Assembly (NCBI RefSeq): GCF_030817535.1
Contig: NZ_JAUSZL010000002.1
Coordinates: forward strand, 1,364,001-1,428,000
Length of the DNA: 64,000 nt
Source: Streptomyces sp. V3I8
GTDB lineage: Bacteria; Actinomycetota; Actinomycetes; Streptomycetales; Streptomycetaceae
Direction of reading: 5' to 3'
Shown: in pieces, positions 46,450-55,623 of the stretch
How the letters are laid out: every line of letters starts with the position of its first letter
Position numbering within the stretch: position 1 is the first letter of the stretch
Made by a program: the position numbers and the translations under genes
Notes under the pieces: generated by a model
Seen by the model: the letters and a program-made list of their open reading frames with translations, nothing else
Told to the model about the DNA's origin: nothing
The model's database searches: none

Positions 46450-46486
46450 TTTACCATCAGTGGCGTCTAGGGGAAGGAAAGTTGCG

Positions 46487-47851
46487 GTGAACGCACTGCA
46501 CGACGAGCCCGACGCCGTTCTTGATGTGCTCGGGATAGGTTTCGGGCCGTCAAATCTCGCACTGGCCATCGCGGTTGAGGAACACAACGCCCAAGCCGCT
46601 CCGGAGGACCGGATCCGCGCGGGATTCCTGGAGCGCCAGCCGTCGTTCGGCTGGCACCGGGGGATGCTCATCGAGGACGCCACGATGCAGGTCTCCTTTC
46701 TCAAGGACCTGGTCACCATGCGCAACCCGACGAGCGACTTCAGCTTTCTGTGCTTCCTGCGGGAGCGGGGCAGGATGGTGGACTTCCTCAACGCGAAGAC
46801 GCTGTTCCCCCTGCGGATCGAGTTCCACGAGTACTTCGAGTGGGCGGCGGCGCGGGTGGCGCACCTCGTCGACTACTCGGACGAGGTGGTGTCCGTCGAG
46901 CCGGTGACGGGCCCCGACGGCGAGGTCCGCTGGCTGGACGTCGTCAGCCGCGTGCCCGGCGAACCGGGCCGGACCGTCACCCGGCGGGCCCGGAACATCT
47001 CGGTGGCCGTCGGCCTCGAACCCCATCTGCCGCCGGACACGGCCCTGTCGGACCGCATCTGGCACAACAGCCAACTCGTGCCGCGGGTACGGGAGCTGAA
47101 CGCCTCCGGTGATCCGGTGGGCCGCGTCCTGGTGCTCGGCGCGGGGCAGAGCGGCGCCGAGGCGCTCGACTACCTGCACCGGTCCTTCCCCGGGGCGGAG
47201 ATCTGCGCGATCTTCGCGAAGTACGGGTACACGCCCGCCGACGACAGCCCGTTCGCCAACCGGATCTTCGACCCGGAGGCCGTGGACGTCTACTTCCGCT
47301 CCGCACCGGAGGTGAAGCAGTCCCTGGTCGACTACCACCGCAGCACCAACTACTCGGTGGTCGACATGGACCTCATCGAGTCGCTGTACGCGACGATGTA
47401 CCGCGAGAAGGTCCAGGGCCGCGAGCGGCTGCAGATGCGCAACGTGTCCCGCATCCGGGACGTACGCGGCTTCGACGACCACCTGGAGGTCACCGTCGAG
47501 TACCTCCCCACCGGGGAACGGGAGGTGATCTCGGCCGACCTGCTGGTCCACGCGACCGGCTACCGCCCCAGGGACCTCGACTCCCTGCTGGGCAGGACCG
47601 CGAAGCTCTGCCTGCGGGACGACAAGGACGCCGTGCGCGTCGGGCGCGACCACCGCGTCGAACTCACCCCGGACGTCACGGCGGGCATCTATCTGCAGGG
47701 CGCGACCGAGCACACGCACGGCCTCACCTCGACCCTGCTGTCCACCACGGCGGTCCGGTCCGGCGAGATCCTCGCGTCCCTGCTCACCCACCGCGCGGCC
47801 GACACGGCCGGCACAGCCGGCACGGCCGGCCTGGCCGTGCGGGCCGGCTGA
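46487..47851 (+). CDS. L-ornithine N5-monooxygenase (CchB/PvdA-like)
   Basis: The 454-residue flavoprotein belongs to the SidA/IucD/PvdA family. The FAD motif is GIGFGPSNLALAIAVEEH, the NADPH motif is LVLGAGQSGAEALDYL (about residue 220), and the family's ATGYRPRDLDSLL segment lies near the C-terminus. It hydroxylates the side-chain nitrogen of ornithine using NADPH and O2, the first committed step. The GTG at 46487 is chosen over an upstream GTG because GGAAGGAAA precedes it and the FAD strand then lies at the usual distance. Confidence 0.95.
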   Translation: MNALHDEPDAVLDVLGIGFGPSNLALAIAVEEHNAQAAPEDRIRAGFLERQPSFGWHRGMLIEDATMQVSFLKDLVTMRNPTSDFSFLCFLRERGRMVDFLNAKTLFPLRIEFHEYFEWAAARVAHLVDYSDEVVSVEPVTGPDGEVRWLDVVSRVPGEPGRTVTRRARNISVAVGLEPHLPPDTALSDRIWHNSQLVPRVRELNASGDPVGRVLVLGAGQSGAEALDYLHRSFPGAEICAIFAKYGYTPADDSPFANRIFDPEAVDVYFRSAPEVKQSLVDYHRSTNYSVVDMDLIESLYATMYREKVQGRERLQMRNVSRIRDVRGFDDHLEVTVEYLPTGEREVISADLLVHATGYRPRDLDSLLGRTAKLCLRDDKDAVRVGRDHRVELTPDVTAGIYLQGATEHTHGLTSTLLSTTAVRSGEILASLLTHRAADTAGTAGTAGLAVRAG

Positions 47852-47865
47852 GGAACCGGCCCCGG

Positions 47866-47906
47866 CCGGGTGCGGCGGCACGGCTCCCCCGTGCCGCCGC
47901 ACCCGG
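47866..47906. terminator. Terminator hairpin after the monooxygenase gene
   Basis: A perfect 18-bp stem (47866-47883 with 47889-47906) with a CTCCC loop, 14 bp after the stop codon. Confidence 0.88.
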
Positions 47907-47957
47907 GGGCGGCTCCGGCACGGTCCGCCCGCACTGGGCAGGACCGAGGTCGGCAAC

Positions 47958-47976
47958 TTAGAGTAGCCTCACCTAA
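47958..47976. promoter_or_regulatory. Iron box upstream of the exporter operon
   Basis: TTAGAGTAGCCTCACCTAA matches the DmdR/IdeR dyad. It lies 32 bp before the first ABC exporter gene and should control exporter and binding-protein genes together. Confidence 0.85.
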
Positions 47977-48008
47977 GTTCTCTACGTCCGATCCCGGAGG
48001 GGTTGCGG

Positions 48009-49703
48009 GTGAGTCCTACCAGTCCGTCAGGACGTGACGTCCTGCGGGAGTCGGTCGGAGGGCAGCGTCGCGACGTCGCCCTCGGCGCGCTGCTCGCCTC
48101 CGGTCACCAAGTGGGTGAAGCGCTGGTCCCGGTGCTGATCGGCGTGGTGATCGACCGGGCCGTCACCGGGTCCGACACCGGCGCCCTCCTGCTGTGGCTC
48201 GGCGTCCTCGCCGTCGTGTACGTCGCGCTCGCCCTGTCCTTCCGCTTCGGCGCCTGGGCCGGCGACCGGTCGGCGGTGCGCTCCGAGCACACGCTGCGCA
48301 TCGCCCTCGTACGACGGGTGCTGCACCCCGGCGGCGGCGCCGAGGAAGGCCGTCTGCCCGGCGCGCTGGCCAACACCGCCACCGAGGACGCCAAACGGGT
48401 CGGAAGCGTCAACACGGCGGTGATGTACGGGATCGCGGCGCTGGCCGGCATCCTCACCTGTGCCGTCGTCCTGCTGCGCACCTCGGTCCTCCTCGGCCTC
48501 GTCGTCCTGCTGGGCACACCCGTCCTGCTCCTCCTGGGACACCTGCTGAGCAAGCCCCTGGAGGCCCGTAGCGAGGCCGAGCAGGAACGCGCGGCACACG
48601 CCTCCGCCGTCGCCGCCGACCTGGTGGCCGGCCTCAGGATCCTCAAGGGCATCGGCGGCGAGCCGGCGGCCGTCGCCCGCTACCGCACCACCAGCCGCGA
48701 CTCCCTGGCGGCCACGCTGAAGGCCGCCCGCGCGCAGGCCTTCCAGAGCGGCATGGTGCTGTCCCTCACCGGCTGCCTGATCGCCGTCGTCGCCCTGGTC
48801 GGCGGCCGGCTGGCCGCCGAAGGAAGCATCAGCCTGGGCCAGTTGGTGTCGGCGGTCGGACTCGCGCTCTTCCTGCTCGGCCCCCTCGAAGTACTCGCCT
48901 GGGTCAACGCCGAACTCGCCCAGGGCCGCGCCTCGGCCGGACGGGTCGCGGAGGTCCTGGCGGCCGGGCACAGCGTCACGGCGGGCGGCCGGAGCCTGCC
49001 CCCGCAGGTGCGCGGCGCGGTGCGCCTCACCGGCGTCGGCCACGGCGGGCTGCGCGGGCTGGACCTGGACGTCGCACCCGGCGAACTGCTGGGCGTCGTC
49101 GCCACCGACCCCGCCCACGCCACCGATCTGCTGCGCTGCCTGGCCCGGCGGGCCGACCCCGACACCGGCACGGTCGAACTGGACGGGATCCCCCTGCGGG
49201 ACCTGGACCCGGCCGAGCTGCGCACCGCGATGCTGGTGGCCGACCACGACGCGGACCTCTTCGAGGGCACCGTCCGCACCAACGTCACGGCCGCCGCCCC
49301 CGGGTCCGCCGACCCCGAACCCGCCATGACGGCGGCCGGGGTGGCCCAGGTCGCGCAGACCCTGCCCCGGGGCGAGGACACGGCGGTCAGCGAGCGCGGC
49401 CGCTCCCTCTCCGGCGGCCAGCGCCAACGCGTCGCCCTGGCCCGGGCGCTGGCGGCCGACCGCCCCGTCCTGGTGGTCCACGACCCGACCACGGCCGTCG
49501 ACGCGGTGACCGAGGCGGGCATCGCGGCAGGCCTGCGCGAGGTCCGCAAGGGCCGCACCACGATCCTCGTGACCACCAGTCCCGCACTGCTCGCCGTGAC
49601 CGACCGGGTGGTGCTGCTCGACGAGGGCCGCGTCACCGACACGGCCCCGCACGCCGACCTGATCGCCCGTCACGAGACCTACCGATCGGCGGTGCTGGCA
49701 TGA
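48009..49703 (+). CDS. ABC exporter half-transporter with degenerate Walker motifs
   Basis: The 564-residue protein has an N-terminal six-helix membrane domain (residues about 20-300) and a C-terminal nucleotide-binding domain. The Walker A site reads GVVATDPAHATDLL with no GKS/T, and Walker B reads VLVVHDPTTAVD with Pro in place of the catalytic Glu. The signature LSGGQRQRVALARAL is intact. It therefore cannot bind ATP normally by itself but completes the active site of its partner. The GTG at 48009 has GGAGG 8 nt upstream. It overlaps the next gene by ATGA. It resembles the exporter pairs of coelichelin-like clusters. Confidence 0.9.
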   Translation: MSPTSPSGRDVLRESVGGQRRDVALGALLASGHQVGEALVPVLIGVVIDRAVTGSDTGALLLWLGVLAVVYVALALSFRFGAWAGDRSAVRSEHTLRIALVRRVLHPGGGAEEGRLPGALANTATEDAKRVGSVNTAVMYGIAALAGILTCAVVLLRTSVLLGLVVLLGTPVLLLLGHLLSKPLEARSEAEQERAAHASAVAADLVAGLRILKGIGGEPAAVARYRTTSRDSLAATLKAARAQAFQSGMVLSLTGCLIAVVALVGGRLAAEGSISLGQLVSAVGLALFLLGPLEVLAWVNAELAQGRASAGRVAEVLAAGHSVTAGGRSLPPQVRGAVRLTGVGHGGLRGLDLDVAPGELLGVVATDPAHATDLLRCLARRADPDTGTVELDGIPLRDLDPAELRTAMLVADHDADLFEGTVRTNVTAAAPGSADPEPAMTAAGVAQVAQTLPRGEDTAVSERGRSLSGGQRQRVALARALAADRPVLVVHDPTTAVDAVTEAGIAAGLREVRKGRTTILVTTSPALLAVTDRVVLLDEGRVTDTAPHADLIARHETYRSAVLA

Positions 49704-51652
49704 GCGACCTCTCCCGCGAGGAAACGCCGGACACACCGAATACGTCGGACACACCGGATACACCGGCCGGACCGGAACACCTCGGCGCCGGGCGCGAGTT
49801 GCTGCCCACCGCGACCCAGGCCCGTACCCGTGCCGCCGTACGCGAACTGATCGGCCCGCACCGCCGGGTGGCGCTCGGCGGCTTCGCCATGATGGTCGTG
49901 GCCACCGCCGTCGGCCTGCTCGTCCAGCCGCTGCTGGGCAGGATCGTGGACCTCGTCGCCGACCGGCGTCCGCCGGGCAGCATCACCACGCCGGTCGTCC
50001 TGCTGGTGCTGGTCGCCCTCGCGCAGGGCGCGGCCACCATGGCGGGCCTGGCGCTCGTGTCCCGGCTCGGCGAGACCGTCCTGGCGCACCTGCGCGAGCG
50101 GTTCGTCGAGAAGGCCCTGCGGCTGCCTCTGGAACAGGTGGAGAAGGCGGGGGCCGGCGACCTCACCGCGCGGGTCACCCGGGACGTCTCGGTGGTGGGC
50201 GAGGCAGTGCGCTCCGCCCTGCCCGAACTGGTCCGCTCCCTGCTGGCCATCGCGCTGACCCTGGTCGCGATGGCCGCGCTGGACTGGCGGTTCTTCCTCG
50301 CGGCCCTCGTCGCGGTGCCCGTCCAGGCCTCCACCGCCCGCTGGTACGTACGCAACGCCGTGCCGCTCTACGCCGAGCAGCGCATCGCGACCGGGGCCCA
50401 GCAGCAGCAGTTGCTGGACACCATCGCGGGCGCCGGCACGGTACGGGCGTTCCGGCTGGAGGAGGAGCACACCGCCCGGGTGGACCGGCGGTCGTCGACG
50501 GCGGTCGAACTGACCCTGCGCGGCGTACGGCTGGTGCTCGACTTCTACAACCGGCTGCACGTGGCCGAGTACGCCGGACTCGCGGCGGTCCTCGTCACCG
50601 GATTCCTGCTGGTGCGCGAGGGGTCGGTGTCCATCGGCACGGCCACGGCCGCCGCGCTCTACTTCCACAGCCTGTTCGCGCCGGTCAACTCGGCGCTCGT
50701 CCTCCTCGACGACGCGCAGTCGGCGACGGCGGCGCTGGCCCGGCTCGTCGGGGTGGCCGACCAGCCGGCACCCGGCCCGTCCGGAGCCGGAACGGACGGG
50801 CCGGACGGGACAGACGGCCCACGGACCGGGACCGGGACCGCACCCGGCACCGTCACCGTGACGGACGTCCACCACGCCTACGAGCCCGGACGTCCCGTCC
50901 TGCACGGCGTGGACCTCACGCTCCGGGCGGGCGAGCGGGTGGCCCTGGTCGGCGTGAGCGGCGCCGGCAAGACCACGCTGGCCAAACTCGTCGCGGGCGT
51001 GCACCGCCCCACGTCCGGCTCGGTACGCGTGACGAACGGCCCGGTGGGCGGGCCGGCCGGCGGCGGATCGCCCCGGGAGGGCCTGCCGGTCGCCCTGGTC
51101 ACCCAGGAGACGCACGTCTTCGCCGGACCGCTCGCGGACGACCTGCGTCTCGCGCGGCCCGGCGCCGGCGACGAGGAGCTGCGTACGGCGCTGGCCACCG
51201 TGGACGCCCTCGACTGGGCCGCGGCGCTGCCCGCCGGTCTGGACACGGTCGTCGGCGACGGCGGACACCGCCTCACCTCCGCGCAGGTCCAGCAACTCGC
51301 CCTGGCCCGCCTGGTCCTGGCCGATCCGCCGGTGGCCGTGCTGGACGAGGCCACCGCCGAAGCGGGCAGCACCGGCGCCCGGCTCCTGGAGCAGGCGGCC
51401 GACCGGGCGGTCGAGGGCCGTACGGCACTGGTCGTCGCCCACCGCCTCACCCAGGCCGCCACCGCGGACCGGATCGTCGTCATGGACGGCGGCCGGATCG
51501 TGGAGAGCGGCACCCACGACGAGCTGTGCGCCGCGGCCGGCCCCTACGCCTCCCTGTGGGAGGTGTGGTCCGGCACCCGCGGCACGGCTGACCAAACCCC
51601 CACGCACCACCGCCCCGACACCACCACCGACACCACCGTGAAGGACCACTGA
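49700..51652 (+). CDS. ABC exporter half-transporter, catalytically competent partner
   Basis: The 650-residue protein has a polar N-terminus of about 50 residues, six membrane helices and a nucleotide-binding domain with intact Walker A GVSGAGKTT and Walker B VAVLDEATAE. Its signature is degenerate (LTSAQVQQ for LSGGQ). With the preceding protein it should form a heterodimer in which one ATP site is complete (this Walker A/B plus the partner's LSGGQ) and the other is dead. Probable role: export of the iron-free siderophore. A Gly/Thr/Asp-rich linker (residues about 355-375) joins the two domains. Confidence 0.9.
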   Translation: MSDLSREETPDTPNTSDTPDTPAGPEHLGAGRELLPTATQARTRAAVRELIGPHRRVALGGFAMMVVATAVGLLVQPLLGRIVDLVADRRPPGSITTPVVLLVLVALAQGAATMAGLALVSRLGETVLAHLRERFVEKALRLPLEQVEKAGAGDLTARVTRDVSVVGEAVRSALPELVRSLLAIALTLVAMAALDWRFFLAALVAVPVQASTARWYVRNAVPLYAEQRIATGAQQQQLLDTIAGAGTVRAFRLEEEHTARVDRRSSTAVELTLRGVRLVLDFYNRLHVAEYAGLAAVLVTGFLLVREGSVSIGTATAAALYFHSLFAPVNSALVLLDDAQSATAALARLVGVADQPAPGPSGAGTDGPDGTDGPRTGTGTAPGTVTVTDVHHAYEPGRPVLHGVDLTLRAGERVALVGVSGAGKTTLAKLVAGVHRPTSGSVRVTNGPVGGPAGGGSPREGLPVALVTQETHVFAGPLADDLRLARPGAGDEELRTALATVDALDWAAALPAGLDTVVGDGGHRLTSAQVQQLALARLVLADPPVAVLDEATAEAGSTGARLLEQAADRAVEGRTALVVAHRLTQAATADRIVVMDGGRIVESGTHDELCAAAGPYASLWEVWSGTRGTADQTPTHHRPDTTTDTTVKDH

Positions 51653-52713
51653 TGCCCGGCTCCTCCAGAGGCGCACGCCTCGTCGCGTCGCTCGCCTCCG
51701 CGCTCCTCCTGTTCACCACCGCGGCGGCCTGCGGCTCCGACGACGACTCCGACGCGGCAGCGCCGGACACGTCCGCGTCCGCGAACAGCGCCTTCCCGGT
51801 GACGCTCGCCCACAAATACGGCAGCACCACCGTCAAGTCCGAGCCGAAGCGGATCGTCACCGTCGGGCTGACCGACCAGGACGCCGTACTCGCCCTCGGC
51901 AAGGTGCCCGTGGGGACCACCGAGTGGCTCGGCGGCTACAAGGGCGCCATCGGCCCCTGGGCCGCGGACAAGCTGGGCGACGCCGAGGTGCCCACCGTGC
52001 TGAAGGACACCGGCACGGGCCCGCAGACCGAGAAGATCGCCGGGCTCAAGCCCGATCTGATCCTCGCGGTCTACGGCGGCATCACGAAGGACCAGTACAC
52101 GACCCTCTCGAAGTTCGCGCCGGTCGTGGCCCAGCCGAAGGAGTTCAACGACTTCGGTGTGCCGTGGCAGCAGCAGACCGGGATCATCGGCAAGGCGCTC
52201 GGCCAGGAGTCCAGGGCCAAGGAGCTGGTGAAGGGCGTCGAGGACGAGTTCGCCACCGCGGCGAAGGACAATCCGGAGTTCGGCAAGTCCACCGCGGTGA
52301 TGGCGACGCCGTACGAGGGTCTCTTCGTCTTCGGCAGCCAGGACCCGCGCTCACGGGTGCTGACCGACCTCGGTTTCAAGCTGCCGACGGACCTGGACAA
52401 GGTCATCGGTGACGAGTTCGGTGCCAACATCAGCAAGGAACGCACCGACCTGCTGGACACCGACGCCATCGTCTGGATCGTCTCGGACATCAAGAAGGAA
52501 GAGGCCAAACTCCGCAGGAACGCCCTCTACTCCGACCTGGACGTGGCGAAGCAGGGACGCGAGGTCTTCGTCGAGGAGAGCGCCGACTACGGCAACTCCG
52601 TCTCCTTCGTCTCGGTGCTGAGCCTGCCGTACATGCTGGAGCGCCTGGTACCGCAGCTGGCCGCGGCCGTCGACGGCGACACCGCCACGAAGGTGACCCA
52701 GCCGTCCTCCTGA
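51652..52713 (+). CDS. Ferric-siderophore binding lipoprotein (FecB/FhuD-like)
   Basis: The 353-residue protein has a lipoprotein signal with lipobox TAAAC (Cys about residue 25) and a Ser/Asp/Ala-rich tether. A class III substrate-binding fold follows (PKRIVTVGLTDQDAVLALG, KIAGLKPDLILAVYGG, and a C-terminal YMLERLVPQLAAA). It would capture the ferric siderophore at the membrane surface and hand it to the FecCD permeases encoded at 40182-43238. Its ATG overlaps the previous stop by one base (TGATG), so it is cotranslated with the exporter. Confidence 0.93.
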   Translation: MPGSSRGARLVASLASALLLFTTAAACGSDDDSDAAAPDTSASANSAFPVTLAHKYGSTTVKSEPKRIVTVGLTDQDAVLALGKVPVGTTEWLGGYKGAIGPWAADKLGDAEVPTVLKDTGTGPQTEKIAGLKPDLILAVYGGITKDQYTTLSKFAPVVAQPKEFNDFGVPWQQQTGIIGKALGQESRAKELVKGVEDEFATAAKDNPEFGKSTAVMATPYEGLFVFGSQDPRSRVLTDLGFKLPTDLDKVIGDEFGANISKERTDLLDTDAIVWIVSDIKKEEAKLRRNALYSDLDVAKQGREVFVEESADYGNSVSFVSVLSLPYMLERLVPQLAAAVDGDTATKVTQPSS

Positions 52714-52754
52714 GAGTGACTCCGCGATTGCCGCGGGGACGAGCGGACAGAAGG

Positions 52755-52784
52755 TCCGGGGCCACGGACGACCGTGGCCCCGGA
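52755..52784. terminator. Terminator at the end of the siderophore locus
   Basis: A perfect 13-bp stem (52755-52767 with 52772-52784) with an ACGA loop, 42 bp after the lipoprotein gene. Confidence 0.85.
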
Positions 52785-52840
52785 TTCGCTGTGTCGGGCG
52801 ACACGCTCGCGACACCAGAGGCTGAAAGTATGATCACCCA

Positions 52841-53377
52841 ATGTCTGACATGACCGAGACCACGCCCGGCTGGCTCCCGCACGACGAGCTCGAGCAGGCG
52901 CGCGCCCGCATGCCGATCCTGTACGTCGAAGCCGTGCCGGTGCGCGTGGACGACAGCGGCGAAGTGACCAGCATCGGACTGCTGCTCCGGATGGGGTCGG
53001 GCGGGGCGGTCAGCCGCGCGCTCGTCTCCGGCCGGGTCCTGCACCACGAGCGGGTCAGGGACGCCCTGCTGCGCCACCTGGAGAAGGACCTCGGCCCGGT
53101 CGCGCTCCCCAGGGTGCCGACGTCGCTGCAGCCCTTCACCGTGGCGGAGTACTTCCCGACGCTGGGGGCCACGCCGTTCCACGACCCCCGCCAGCACGCG
53201 GTGTCCCTGGCCTACATCGTCCCGGTGACCGGCGACTGCCGCCCCCGCCAGGACGCGCTGGACCTGGTCTGGTTCAGCCCCGAGGAGGCCTCGTCCCCCA
53301 TGGTCCTCAACGAGATGCCGGGCGGCCACGGAGCCCTGCTCAAGCAGGCGCTGGCCCATGTGGGCCGCCTGTCCTGA
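52841..53377 (+). CDS. DUF4916/NUDIX-like protein
   Basis: The 178-residue protein resembles actinobacterial DUF4916 proteins, a divergent NUDIX-fold group: LPHDELEQARARMPILYVEAVPVRVD at the start, LVSGRVLHHERVRDALLRHLEKDLG around the position of a NUDIX helix, and HDPRQHAVSLAYIVPV. The full NUDIX box (GX5EX7REUXEEXGU) is not present, so hydrolase activity is doubtful. Monocistronic with its own hairpin downstream. Confidence 0.75.
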   Translation: MSDMTETTPGWLPHDELEQARARMPILYVEAVPVRVDDSGEVTSIGLLLRMGSGGAVSRALVSGRVLHHERVRDALLRHLEKDLGPVALPRVPTSLQPFTVAEYFPTLGATPFHDPRQHAVSLAYIVPVTGDCRPRQDALDLVWFSPEEASSPMVLNEMPGGHGALLKQALAHVGRLS

Positions 53378-53401
53378 CCGTACGACGGACAGGCGAGAAG
53401 T

Positions 53402-53424
53402 CCGTTCCCACCGAGTGGGAACGG
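53402..53424. terminator. Hairpin after the DUF4916 gene
   Basis: A 9-bp stem CCGTTCCCA/TGGGAACGG with a CCGAG loop, 25 bp past the stop codon. Confidence 0.65.
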
Positions 53425-53447
53425 CTTCCGGTCTGCCGTGAAGCCGG

Positions 53448-53490
53448 TCGGGACGACAGGAGGTGAACCTGCGGCCCCCTGACCCCCAGG
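53448..53490 (-). other. Partial tRNA-Pro-like sequence (3' half)
   Basis: Thirty-nine of 43 bases match the 3' half of the tRNA-Pro gene at 11939-11981 in the same orientation, from the discriminator through the T arm to the anticodon loop. The 5' half is absent and the anticodon and acceptor stems cannot form, so it is not a functional tRNA. It is either a decayed tRNA copy or an old attachment-site remnant. Confidence 0.75.
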
Positions 53491-53844
53491 GGTATGGGCC
53501 ATCCCCTTCGCCACCACATACGACTGAAAATCTTCGCATGGCCGGCCCCCGCCACCACTTGAACCGGCTGATGCATCGCTCGACCGCATTGCGCTGCTTG
53601 TGATCTCCGGACAAATACACACGTACCAGCCCGGACACCCCACCGCAGCAGCCGCCGCGAAAGCGGGGCCACGTGGGGAGCCGGAGCCGGACGCCGTACC
53701 GACAACGGCGAGGCGTTCCACGAGAGGTCATGCCGCCGGGCAGGCGCACGGCACGCCGGGAACAGCAGGTACACCTCCACGCCGCAGGTCCACAGACACA
53801 CACCGGCCACCCCGCAAGTCGAACTTTGCGGATGAAAGCGTCCT
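53491..53844. other. Gap without a supported gene
   Basis: Short frames on both strands here are rich in Arg, Pro and His and show no motif. No hairpin or repeat stood out. Confidence 0.5.
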
Positions 53845-54426
53845 CTAGCGCAACTCCGTGACCGCCGTGCGGAGTTCGTCGAGGGCGGCTCGGGTGAGGG
53901 GTGCCAGCTCGCCGGGGTCCGCGTCCCGGGCGGGGTCGGTCCATCGGGCGAATCCGGTCTTGAACGCGAGGATGCCGAGTTCCGCGGCCACCTGCGCCAC
54001 GGCCCGGGGGACGCCCCGGCCCCTCAGCGCCTCGGTCATGGCCGCGACCATGCCGGTGCTCTTCGACGCGTCGCGCTGCTTCAGTTCGTCGTTCGCCTCG
54101 ACCGCCGCGTGCATCAGCGGCCCGAGCTCACGGTTGAAGGAGGTCATCTGCATCGAGGCGCGCTCCAGGCCGGCCGCCACGGCCGTCATCGGCGTCGCGT
54201 CAGGGGCGGCGGCGGCGATTCCTTCGGCCAGCAGGCGGCTGAGGGTCTCCTGCCCCGCCGCGAGCATCTCCCGCTTGTCGGCGAAGTGGCGGTGGAAGGT
54301 ACTCCGCGTGAGCCCGGCGCGCTCGGCGATCTGGGCGACCGTCGTGTCGTCGTAGCCCTTCTCGGTGAACAACTCGAGCGCCGCCACGATCAGGCGCTGG
54401 CGCGCGTCCGGCTTCCATCTGGGCAT
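53845..54426 (-). CDS. TetR-family regulator of the divergent SDR gene
   Basis: The 193-residue protein has a classic TetR N-terminus (RQRLIVAALELFTEKGYDDTTVAQIAERAGLTRSTFHRHFADKR, recognition helix around TRSTFHRHF) and a helical effector domain. It is transcribed away from the SDR gene at 54510. Two copies of an 8-2-8 inverted repeat lie between the two starts, so it probably represses both its own gene and the SDR gene until a ligand binds. Confidence 0.9.
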   Translation of the reverse strand: MPRWKPDARQRLIVAALELFTEKGYDDTTVAQIAERAGLTRSTFHRHFADKREMLAAGQETLSRLLAEGIAAAAPDATPMTAVAAGLERASMQMTSFNRELGPLMHAAVEANDELKQRDASKSTGMVAAMTEALRGRGVPRAVAQVAAELGILAFKTGFARWTDPARDADPGELAPLTRAALDELRTAVTELR

Positions 54427-54442
54427 GCGGCCATCCTAGTCG

Positions 54443-54491
54443 ATGCAACATGTGTCGCATCATGCTTATAGTGATGCGACACATGTCGCAT
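54443..54491. promoter_or_regulatory. Paired TetR operators
   Basis: Two inverted repeats of the form ATGCGACA-NN-TGTCGCAT occupy 54443-54460 (one mismatch, ATGCAACA) and 54474-54491 (perfect). Their centres are 31 bp apart, about three helical turns, in the divergent region between the TetR and SDR genes. Confidence 0.82.
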
Positions 54492-54509
54492 CACATTGAG
54501 GAGCCAGCC

Positions 54510-55391
54510 ATGCGTGTCTTCGTCACGGGCGGAACCGGACTGATCGGCTCGGCCGTCGTCGCCGAACTGCTCGGCGCGGGCCATACGGTCACCGCTCTCA
54601 CCCGTTCCGACGCTTCCGCTGCACACGCCGAGGCCGCCGGCGCCGGGGTACTGCGGGGTGAACTCACCGACCTCCGGACGCTGCGGAGCGGCGCCCAGGA
54701 CGCGGACGGCGTCATCCACCTCGCCTTCGGCAACGACTTCAGCTCGCCCGAGGCCCTCGCGCGGTGCGTCCGCGAGGAGCAGGAGGCCCTCGCCGTACTC
54801 GGCGACACCCTCACCGGCAGCGACCGTCCGCTGGTCACCGTGTCGGGAACGCCTCCGCTGCCGGGACACGTGTCGACCGAGGACGACCCGCTGCCGACCG
54901 GCGGCCCCGTCGGCGGACGCGCCGAGTCGGTGAACCGGGCCCTCGCGCTCGCCGCGCACGGCGTGCGCAGTTCGGCCGTACGGCTGCCGCGCACCGTCCA
55001 TCACCGGGGCCGGGGCGGGTTCGCCGGAATGCTCACCGAGATCGCCCGCCGCGACGGTGTCGCCGGCTATCCCGGAGACGGCACGCAGCGCTGGCCGGCC
55101 GTCCACGCACTCGACGCCGCCGTCCTGTTCCGGCTCGCGCTGGAGAAGGCCCCGGCCGGAAGCGTGTGGCACGCCGTCGCCGACGGGGGCGACGCCGTAC
55201 TCGACATCGCCACGGTCATCGGGCGGCGCCTGGGCCTGCCGGTCGCATCCGTACCGCAGGAGAACTTCGGCGCCATCGGCCCGATCTTCGCCATGGACCA
55301 GCCCGCGTCCAGCGCCCGCACCCGCACCGCCCTCGGCTGGCGGCCCACCCGCCCGAGCCTCCTCGCGGACCTGGAGAACATCGAGCCCTGA
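54510..55391 (+). CDS. NAD(P)-dependent SDR / epimerase family protein
   Basis: The 293-residue protein starts with the Rossmann motif TGGTGLIGS and has the features of atypical extended SDRs (VIHLAFGNDF, a C-terminal GWRPTRPSLLADLEN). The usual YxxxK active-site pair is not visible at the expected position (GRAESVNRALALAAHG), so it may be a non-classical reductase. The ATG at 54510 is used because GAGGAG lies 7 nt upstream; readings further upstream run through the operators. Its induction by loss of TetR repression is a reasonable inference. Confidence 0.85.
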   Translation: MRVFVTGGTGLIGSAVVAELLGAGHTVTALTRSDASAAHAEAAGAGVLRGELTDLRTLRSGAQDADGVIHLAFGNDFSSPEALARCVREEQEALAVLGDTLTGSDRPLVTVSGTPPLPGHVSTEDDPLPTGGPVGGRAESVNRALALAAHGVRSSAVRLPRTVHHRGRGGFAGMLTEIARRDGVAGYPGDGTQRWPAVHALDAAVLFRLALEKAPAGSVWHAVADGGDAVLDIATVIGRRLGLPVASVPQENFGAIGPIFAMDQPASSARTRTALGWRPTRPSLLADLENIEP

Positions 55392-55623
55392 TGCCGCTTG
55401 CCGAGCAGCGAGGGCGACGGGCGGCGTGAGCTCGTAACGCCGTCCGTCCCGCGGAAAGGTCCAGAGGTCTTCGACGCGGCGGCGGGCGAGAGCGGGTACA
55501 GCCCGCGCGGCACCGCGCGCTCACCGTCGGAGCAGGCAAACGGACGACGCCCAGGGCCCGATGAGATCCCTGGAGTCGGCGCGACCGCACCTGACCGCGC
55601 GGTCAGGTGGGGCCACGGTGCGG

